NCBI RefSeq assembly: GCF_022808935.1
Contig: NZ_JAKZFR010000002.1
Coordinates: 1 to 64,000, forward strand
DNA length: 64,000 nucleotides
Direction of reading: 5' to 3'
Source: Geothrix sp. SG200
GTDB taxonomy: Bacteria; Acidobacteriota; Holophagae; Holophagales; Holophagaceae
The notes under the pieces were generated by a model. The model had not been told where the DNA came from. It did not search any database and saw only the letters and a list, made by a program, of their open reading frames with translations. Made by a program: the position numbers and the translations under genes. Within the stretch, counting starts at the first letter, position 1; each line of letters opens with the position of its first letter. This document shows, one piece after another, positions 58,368 through 64,000 of the stretch.

Positions 58368-59117
58368 ATCCGTCTTTCCCGCCACGGCCGCATCCAGCAT
58401 CCACCTCGCGATGCTGAGGGGGGCGGGCAGGTCGGGGAGGGCATCGAGGCGGAACCAGCGGGCGTCCTCCAGTTCGGCGGGATCGGGCCGCAGCTCGCCG
58501 TCGAGGTGGTCGGCCAGGAAGGCCACCATGAGGCCGTTGGGGAAGGGCCAGGGCTGGCTGCCGAAGTAGCGCAGGCGGTGGACGCGGATGCCCAGCTCCT
58601 CGGCCACTTCGCGGTGGACGGCCTGCTCCAGGGATTCGCCGGGCTCGGTGAAGCCGGCGATGGCGCTGTACACGCCGGGCTTGAAGTGGGGCGAGCGCGC
58701 CAGGGCCAGCTCCCGCGCCGCCCCTGCCCCGCGCTGGATGAGCACGATGATGGCCGTGGCGTTGGAGGGGAACACTGTCCGCCCGCAGGCCGGGCAGCGG
58801 CGGCCATGCCCTGCCTCGGGCCCTTCGCAAGGCTCCAGGGCCGTGGCGCAGCTCCCGCAGAAGCGGTGTCCCGCCGCCCACTCCAGCCACTGGCTGGCCC
58901 GGCCCGCCCGGGCCCATGCCTCCGGGTCCATGCGCGGGAAGGCATCGCGCAGGCCCACGGCCTCCACGCCCTCGGGCACCGGATGATCCTCGGCCACCCT
59001 CAGCGCCAGATGTCCCTCCGGCAGGCGGAGCTGAAGCTCCGCCTCGACCTCGGGAAGAACCGCCTCTGGCGCAAGCCAGAGGCGGTTCCCCTGGAAGATG
59101 ATCCGCCGTTCGCTCAC
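58335..59117 (-). CDS. nudC: NADH pyrophosphatase
   Basis: 260 aa. Zinc-binding four-Cys module (FCGSC and CPACG) at about residues 87-111, Nudix box GFTEPGESLEQAVHREVAEE, and SQPWPFP, the NAD-specific motif. Hydrolyses NAD(H) to NMN(H) and AMP, possibly also removing NAD caps from RNA. The last residues (TDQPQMNTDSHG) and stop are encoded by an intergenic repeat, so the C-terminus may be a late extension. Confidence 0.95.
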   Translation of the reverse strand: MSERRIIFQGNRLWLAPEAVLPEVEAELQLRLPEGHLALRVAEDHPVPEGVEAVGLRDAFPRMDPEAWARAGRASQWLEWAAGHRFCGSCATALEPCEGPEAGHGRRCPACGRTVFPSNATAIIVLIQRGAGAARELALARSPHFKPGVYSAIAGFTEPGESLEQAVHREVAEELGIRVHRLRYFGSQPWPFPNGLMVAFLADHLDGELRPDPAELEDARWFRLDALPDLPAPLSIARWMLDAAVAGKTDQPQMNTDSHG

Positions 59118-59141
59118 GCCGCCTCTCTCCGGGATCAGGCC

Positions 59142-59375
59142 TTAGTGCCGGTCACGCCCCTTGCGCTCCCGCCCCTCGCGCTTCTGGTGACCTTTGTGCT
59201 TGCTGTGGTCCCGCTCACGGCTGGGCCTCCGCTCGGCTCGGCGGCCGTCCCGGCTCGGCGCGGGGCTCTTGGAGAGGCCCAGGGGATCCGGCAGGCCCAG
59301 GGGGTTGGGGAGCTGCGCCATCAGCAGGGTGCCGCCGAACATCAGGGCGGCCAGGGTGCGGGCCATTCGGGTCAC
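59142..59375 (-). CDS. Small exported basic protein
   Basis: 77 aa from GTG with GGAG upstream. Hydrophobic signal (LAALMFGGTLLMAQ) then a mature part rich in Arg, Lys, His and Asp (RERDHSKHKGHQKREGRERK). Exported, probably periplasmic; polyanion or metal binding would be a guess. No family recognised. Confidence 0.6.
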   Translation of the reverse strand: MTRMARTLAALMFGGTLLMAQLPNPLGLPDPLGLSKSPAPSRDGRRAERRPSRERDHSKHKGHQKREGRERKGRDRH

Positions 59376-59437
59376 GGATTCTCCGGGAAGCGGCGGGCGG
59401 AGGGTCCGCCGCGCCAGTCGTCCATGGTACCCGGCCG

Positions 59438-60544
59438 CTACACGAACAGCACCGCATGCACCGGCGGCAGGTGCTCCGCGAGCGTGATCCAGTCATCGCC
59501 GCTGTTCTCGCTGATCCACACGGAACCCGTGGTGGAGCCGAAGGCCAGGCGCTCGCCGCTGTCGTCGAGATCCAGCCCGTGGCGGTAGACCAGATCGTAG
59601 GCCCAGGATTCGGGCAGCCCGCGACCCAGCGTCTCGAAGGTTCGGCCGCCGTCGCGGGTGCGGTTCACCACCACGCGGCCCTCCACGGGGATGCGGCGCT
59701 CATCCTTGATGGCGGGCACGAACCAGGCCGTGTCGGGATCCTTCGGATGCACCACCACGGGGAAGCCGAAGACCGAGGGCTTGACGTTCTTGATCTCGGT
59801 CCAGGTCATGGCGTCGTCCGTGCTGCGGAAGATGCCGTTGTGGTGCTGGACCCACCAGACGTTCGGCGCCCCGGGGCACTGCACCATGCGATGCGGGTCC
59901 TGGGATTCCGGCGCCTCCACCAGCTCCGGCGGCGCGTAGTCGGCGCGCATGCCCTTGGTGTGGGCGGTCCAGGTCTTCCCCAGGTCCTTCGTGCGCCACA
60001 CGCCGCCGCTGGAGACGGCCACCGCCACGCGGTTCCCGTCCCGGGGGTCGACGAAGATGGAGTGGATGCCGGGCGAGTCGGCGCCCCCGCCGGCCCACTT
60101 GCGGCGCTCCGGCATGTGCCAGAGCGATTCCACCAAGTGCCAGGTGGCGCCGGAATCCTCGCTCCAGAAGAGGCCGCCCGGCAATGTGCCCGCCCAGAGC
60201 AGGCCCGGTTGCGAGGCCAGCCCCGGGGTGAGGCACCAGAACCGGATGAGGCGCCAGGGGATCTCCCGGCCCAGGAAGTCCTTCTCCACATGGCCCTCGG
60301 GCGGGGTGGGATAGGCGGGCACGCCGACCTCCTCCCAGCTAGCGCCGCGATCCTTCGATCGGTGCAGCTTGGCCCCGAAGTGGCCGTGGTCCAGGGCCGC
60401 GTACCAGGCGCCGTCGCGGGGATCCTGCATGGCCAGGGAGACGTTGTCGCCCAGGAAGGACACGGATTCCAGGTCCCAGACACCCCGCTGGGTGCGGCGG
60501 GCGGAGAAGAGCCCCTTTCGGGTGGAGATCAGCAGCTGGTCCAT
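59438..60544 (-). CDS. BNR-repeat beta-propeller protein (exo-alpha-sialidase-like)
   Basis: 368 aa from ATG. At least five bacterial neuraminidase repeats are visible as S-x-D-x-G-x-(T/S)-W (SKDRGASWEEV, SEDSGATWHLV, TKDLGKTWTAH, TDDAMTWTEI, SENSGDDWITL). No signal peptide, so probably a cytosolic propeller; true sialidase residues are not evident. It begins one base after the MoaD-like gene stop, a tight pair known in other bacteria (recalled). Confidence 0.85.
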   Translation of the reverse strand: MDQLLISTRKGLFSARRTQRGVWDLESVSFLGDNVSLAMQDPRDGAWYAALDHGHFGAKLHRSKDRGASWEEVGVPAYPTPPEGHVEKDFLGREIPWRLIRFWCLTPGLASQPGLLWAGTLPGGLFWSEDSGATWHLVESLWHMPERRKWAGGGADSPGIHSIFVDPRDGNRVAVAVSSGGVWRTKDLGKTWTAHTKGMRADYAPPELVEAPESQDPHRMVQCPGAPNVWWVQHHNGIFRSTDDAMTWTEIKNVKPSVFGFPVVVHPKDPDTAWFVPAIKDERRIPVEGRVVVNRTRDGGRTFETLGRGLPESWAYDLVYRHGLDLDDSGERLAFGSTTGSVWISENSGDDWITLAEHLPPVHAVLFV

Positions 60545-60545
60545 C

Positions 60546-60815
60546 TCAGCCTCCGGAAAGGGCCTGCATGACGTAGATCTCGCTGGCCTCGGACACGGAA
60601 TCGCTGAGCCCCCAGCGATCCGTGATGGGCGCGCCATCCACGAAGACGGCCATGTGGAACCTCAGGGCGCCATGCTCATCCAGCACGTAGCCCCGCAGCC
60701 TCGGATACAGGGTGAAGGCCGCCTCCAGGCTCTCCCGCACCGTGCCGCCCACCACCGCGCATGGCGGGCAGGCCACGTGGCGCTGGAGGTTGCGGGTGAA
60801 GGCGACATGGGCCAT
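60546..60815 (-). CDS. MoaD/ThiS-like ubiquitin-fold protein with C-terminal Gly-Gly
   Basis: 89 aa ending VMQALSGG. Pattern VRESLEAAFTLYPRLRGYVLDE and FVDGAPIT... matches small sulfur carriers. It is directly upstream of the BNR propeller gene and likely expressed with it. No E1-type adenylylase, moaE or thi genes are near. Confidence 0.8.
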   Translation of the reverse strand: MAHVAFTRNLQRHVACPPCAVVGGTVRESLEAAFTLYPRLRGYVLDEHGALRFHMAVFVDGAPITDRWGLSDSVSEASEIYVMQALSGG

Positions 60816-60877
60816 GCGAATCCTGGAAGCCCGGCCACTGTCCTCCAGGGATTTCTACCTGTCAAGACACGAAAGGT

Positions 60878-61096
60878 CTAGTCGAACCAGTCCGGATCAT
60901 CTTTCGGTTCGCCTTTCCTGGCGGACTTCCTCCTGGCCGCCTCGAGTTCGGCTTGGGCGGCCACGAATTCCTCGTCCTCCAGCCGCGTGGGATCAGGCAG
61001 GGGGTGTCCGGCCAGATCGTGCAGCGGCGCCGCCCGCCGCTCCACTCCGACGATCCGGCTCCAGGGCTTCTTGCGCCGTTCGACCTGTTCGATCAT
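60878..61096 (-). CDS. Hypothetical protein, 72 aa
   Basis: Starts at MIEQVERRKKPWSR with GGAGGTG upstream; an upstream in-frame extension is unlikely. Charged, helical, Asp/Lys/Arg-rich, ending EPKDDPDWFD. No family recognised. Confidence 0.6.
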   Translation of the reverse strand: MIEQVERRKKPWSRIVGVERRAAPLHDLAGHPLPDPTRLEDEEFVAAQAELEAARRKSARKGEPKDDPDWFD

Positions 61097-61150
61097 GGTC
61101 CACCTCCGGCTCAAACCAAGCATAGGTTCCAGACCCCGGTTCGCCATTGT

Positions 61151-61184
61151 AAAAAAGCGCAGGGGGATCGCTCCCCCCGCGCTT
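61151..61184 (-). terminator. Terminator after mdh
   Basis: On the minus strand arms GGAAGCGCGGGGGGAGC-like and its complement (core AAGCGC/GCGCTT with GGGGG/CCCCC) are followed by TTTTTTAC. Clear intrinsic terminator. Confidence 0.9.
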
Positions 61185-61213
61185 CCACTTGGTTTCCCTG
61201 CTGAAGGGGATTC

Positions 61214-62203
61214 CTACTTGACCAGGCCCAGGTCCTTCACAGCCTGGCGCTCCTCTTCGAGCTCCTTGGCGGTGGCGTCCATCTTGGCGCGGCTGAAGGC
61301 ATTGATCTCCAGGCCCTTCACGATCTCCACCTGACCGTTCTTCACGGTGACGGGGAACCCGTAGACCAGGCCCTCGGGCACGCCGTAGCTGCCGTCGGAG
61401 GGGAAGGCCATGCTGGTCCAGTCGCCTTCGGGGGTGCCCAGGGCCCAGGAGCGCATGTGGGCGATGGCGGCGCTGGCGGCGCTGGCGGCGCTGCTGAGGC
61501 CGCGGGCCTCGATGATGGCGGCGCCGCGCTTGGCGACGGTGGGGATGAAGGTCTTCTCGTACCACTCGTGGTCATTGACCAGCTCGTAGGCGTTCTTGCC
61601 GTCGACGGTGGCGTGGTAGAGGTCTGGGAACTGGGTGGTGCTGTGGTTGCCCCAGATGGTCATCTTCTGGATGGCGGTGACGGGCTTGCCGGTCTTCTCG
61701 GCGAGCTGGGAGATGGCACGGTTGTGGTCCAGGCGCACCATGGCGTGGAACTGGCTGGGCTTGAGCTTGGGCGCGTTGGACAGCGCGATCAGGGCGTTGG
61801 TGTTGGCGGGGTTGCCCACCACCAGCACCTTCACGTTGCGGCTGGCCACTTCGCTCAGGGCCTCGCCCTGGGGCTTGAAGATGCCGCCGTTGGCGTTCAG
61901 CAGGTCGCTGCGCTCCATGCCGGCCTTGCGCGGCAGGGCGCCCACGAGCAGCGCGTAGTCCGCATCCTTGAAGGCGACCTTGGGATCATCGGAGGTGACG
62001 ACGCCCGCCAGCAGGGGGAAGGCGCAATCCTTGAGTTCCATGACCACGCCGTTCAGCGCCTTCAGGGCCGGGGTGATCTCCAGGAGCTGCAGGATCACCG
62101 GCTGGTCCTCGCCCAGCATCGCGCCACTGGCAATGCGGAAGAGGATGCTGTATCCAATCTGGCCGGCTGCGCCGGTCACGGCCACGCGAACGGGGGGCTT
62201 CAT
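61214..62203 (-). CDS. mdh: Malate dehydrogenase
   Basis: 329 aa. [19 protein letters not shown] (NAD site), [24 protein letters not shown] and WGNHST (catalytic His) mark a cytosolic-type MDH. It oxidises malate to oxaloacetate in the TCA cycle. AGGAGG precedes the ATG. Single gene with its own terminator. Confidence 0.97.
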   Translation of the reverse strand: MKPPVRVAVTGAAGQIGYSILFRIASGAMLGEDQPVILQLLEITPALKALNGVVMELKDCAFPLLAGVVTSDDPKVAFKDADYALLVGALPRKAGMERSDLLNANGGIFKPQGEALSEVASRNVKVLVVGNPANTNALIALSNAPKLKPSQFHAMVRLDHNRAISQLAEKTGKPVTAIQKMTIWGNHSTTQFPDLYHATVDGKNAYELVNDHEWYEKTFIPTVAKRGAAIIEARGLSSAASAASAAIAHMRSWALGTPEGDWTSMAFPSDGSYGVPEGLVYGFPVTVKNGQVEIVKGLEINAFSRAKMDATAKELEEERQAVKDLGLVK

Positions 62204-62379
62204 GAGATTCCTCCTGAAAGATGGTTCATTCTATACCTCGCGCTGACACTGAAAACCGACAGGTCGGGAATCCGTGATCTAGATCCCCCCACTGGTCAGT
62301 CCCATGGAAAGATTCGGCCATCCCACCAATAGGAAAGATCCGGCGTCCATCATCCGATAGGATGGAATCTGACCGTTCC

Positions 62380-64000
62380 ATGCGCCTCCTCCTCCACCTC
62401 GCCCGCCTCCTCCTGCTCGCCAGCCTCGCGCTGGACGCTCCGGCTGCAGGCCTTCCCGTCTCCGGGCGGATGGTCTTCCGAAGCTACGGCCCGGCGGAGG
62501 GCCTGGAGCACACGAGCCTCAGCACCATCGCCCAGGACGCGGAGGGCTTCCTCTGGGTGGGGACTGAAGGCGGCGCCTACCGCTTCGATGGCACGGGCTT
62601 CCGCTTGTGGAGCCTCCCCGAAGGCCTGCCCTCGGCCTGGGTCCGTGCGTTCGGCCCCAACGAGGACGGCAGCCTCTGGATCGGCACCCGAGCAGGCCTC
62701 TGCCTGCTGCGCCAGGGCCAGATCCAGACCCTCGACCCCGCAGATCCCCTGGCCAGGGCGCAGATCCACCAGATCCTGCTCGACACCCAGGGCAGCGTCT
62801 GGGTCGCCGCGGAGTCGGGGCTGTTCGAGAGCGAGGATGGCGAACCCCACTTCAAGCCGGCCCCAGGCTGGCCGGGCGGCCCAGCCTATTCGCTGGGCCT
62901 GGACGGCGAGACCCTCTGGGTGGGCGGATCATCCGTCCTCTACCAGCGCGGCGGAGATGGCACCTGGAAGGCCTGGTCGGCCCACGAAGGGGTGCCCGCC
63001 GAGCAGGTGAAGGCCCTGCTGAAGACCCGCTCGGGCACCCTGTGGGTTCGGACTCCCAGCCAGCTGCGCGTGCTCGCCCCCAAGGGCACGCGCCTGACCC
63101 TTCCGGCTCTGGGTCTCCCACCCCTGGGCGTCAGCTTCTACGAGGAGTCCCTCTGCCCCGACGGCGACGGCGGCGTGTTCGTCCCCACCGCCAAGGGCCT
63201 GCTCCACTTCACCGATCGCTCCTGGAGGATCCTGGACGAAAGCCGCGGGTTGCCCTCGGGCTGGGCCAACCAGGCCTTCGTCGACGCCGCGGGCAACCTC
63301 TGGGTGGCCAGCCTGGGGCTGCACCGTCTCCTCGGCCGTGGCGCCTGGGAGAACTTCACGCGGCTGGACGGCCTGCCGGCGGACAACATCTGGGGCCTGC
63401 TGCGGGACCGCTCCGGCGTGCTCTGGGTCGACACCAGCGGCGGCCTCGCCCGCATAGAGGCCAAGGGCCCGGCACCCTTCCCCGCAGCGGCAGGGCTGGT
63501 GCTCTACGCGCTCAGGGAAAGCGCGGATGGGTCCATCTGGGGGGCCGGTGAGCACCCCTTCCTGGTCCGCATCAGCCCGGATCGGTCACGGCTGACGCGG
63601 ATCCAGCTGCCTCCCTCGAAGGCTCCGGCGCTCCCTGTGGCACTGCTTTTCGACCGGCACGGCGACCTGTGGGTGGGAACCACTCATGACGGCCTGTGGC
63701 GCGTCTCGGATCCCGCCGGTCATCCCGAATTCCACCGGGCGGAGATCCCCGGGACCACCGCGGAGGACGCCATCACCGCCCTTCACGAGGACGCCCAGGG
63801 CCGCCTCTGGGCGGCGACAGGACAAGGACTGGCCCGCCAGGACGGCGACACCTGGCGGACCTGGGGGCCAGACATCGGCCTCCGGCCAGCCCCCCTCGCC
63901 GCCCTGGCGCCCCTGCCCGACGGAACCGCCTGGGTGGCCTACCGGGAGCCCATGGGGCTCACGCTCGTGGACCTCCGGGGCGAGGCACCCAGGGTGGTGC
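62380..64000 (+). CDS. Propeller-type sensor protein, 5' part (runs off window)
   Basis: Open frame from about 62,362 or 62,380 to the window end. Signal peptide (MRLLLHLARLLLLASLALDA) then repeated strands of the two-component-regulator propeller type: GFLWVGTEGGAYRFDG, GSLWIGTRAGL, GNLWVASLGL, GVLWVDTSGGLARIE, GDLWVGTTHDGLWRV. In the family this propeller senses ligands outside and is followed by a Y_Y_Y domain and a histidine kinase or diguanylate cyclase; those lie beyond the window. The second ATG is preferred because it begins the signal peptide. Confidence 0.88.
   Translation, partial: MRLLLHLARLLLLASLALDAPAAGLPVSGRMVFRSYGPAEGLEHTSLSTIAQDAEGFLWVGTEGGAYRFDGTGFRLWSLPEGLPSAWVRAFGPNEDGSLWIGTRAGLCLLRQGQIQTLDPADPLARAQIHQILLDTQGSVWVAAESGLFESEDGEPHFKPAPGWPGGPAYSLGLDGETLWVGGSSVLYQRGGDGTWKAWSAHEGVPAEQVKALLKTRSGTLWVRTPSQLRVLAPKGTRLTLPALGLPPLGVSFYEESLCPDGDGGVFVPTAKGLLHFTDRSWRILDESRGLPSGWANQAFVDAAGNLWVASLGLHRLLGRGAWENFTRLDGLPADNIWGLLRDRSGVLWVDTSGGLARIEAKGPAPFPAAAGLVLYALRESADGSIWGAGEHPFLVRISPDRSRLTRIQLPPSKAPALPVALLFDRHGDLWVGTTHDGLWRVSDPAGHPEFHRAEIPGTTAEDAITALHEDAQGRLWAATGQGLARQDGDTWRTWGPDIGLRPAPLAALAPLPDGTAWVAYREPMGLTLVDLRGEAPRVV

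Overview
The window is a high-GC bacterial chromosome segment with no rRNA or recognisable tRNA genes. Gene content (PEGA-type serine/threonine kinases, OPA- and MFS_3-type transporters, class II ribonucleotide reductase, PilZ and TIGR02757 proteins, DUF481 outer-membrane protein, TamB-like protein, FAD-type protoporphyrinogen oxidase, propeller-type sensor) points to a Gram-negative, probably an Acidobacteriota of the Holophagae/Geothrix type. That taxonomic reading is inference from gene content and style; no marker was searched.

Layout. 1-2,950 is an accessory strip: an unknown protein, an ankyrin protein, then two AT-rich genes packaged like integron gene cassettes with a well-formed attC site and no integrase. 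2.9-9.3 kb: PEGA kinase, membrane GT2 glycosyltransferase, PHP phosphoesterase, CheY-like regulator, truA, HD protein. 9.3-16.2 kb: CapA lipoprotein, radical SAM protein, thioesterase, PepSY membrane protein, sucCD, PilT-like ATPase. 16.4-21.7 kb: TPR protein, polyprenyl synthase, YajQ, an overlapping udk-rhodanese-Nudix run, a pseudopilin-like lipoprotein. 21.8-26.9 kb: tdh and kbl (threonine to glycine) around asnB and a PilZ gene. 27-36.5 kb: OPA transporter, P-loop protein, dnaG-rpoD, MFS_3 exporter, kinase. 36.5-47 kb: TamB-like giant, MoaD, dnaX, gltB. 47-54.3 kb: radical SAM protein, DUF421, secreted and outer-membrane proteins, hemH-hemG, unknowns, TIGR02757. 54.3-64 kb: repeat cluster with the SRP RNA gene, nrdJ, nudC, a MoaD-like/BNR-propeller pair, mdh, and the 5' part of a propeller sensor that runs off the end.

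The strongest unannotated signal is upstream of asnB: a 29-codon open frame with five Asn codons (four within six codons), followed by a strong intrinsic terminator and a 9-nt segment able to act as antiterminator. It reads as an asparagine-specific transcription attenuator. Other notable items are the cassette pair with attC, an 82-bp duplicated tdh 3' end flanking a palindromic element, an SRP RNA whose 3' end is re-used as a 22-bp inverted repeat, and three related intergenic inverted repeats.

Most genes are single or in short overlapping pairs (ATGA or TGATG junctions): rSAM-capA, hemH-hemG, rhodanese-Nudix, asnB-PilZ, kinase-tamB. Metabolically the window covers the TCA cycle (sucCD, mdh), glutamate and asparagine synthesis (gltB, asnB), threonine breakdown (tdh, kbl), heme completion (hemH, hemG), and replication/transcription core functions (dnaG, dnaX, nrdJ, rpoD).
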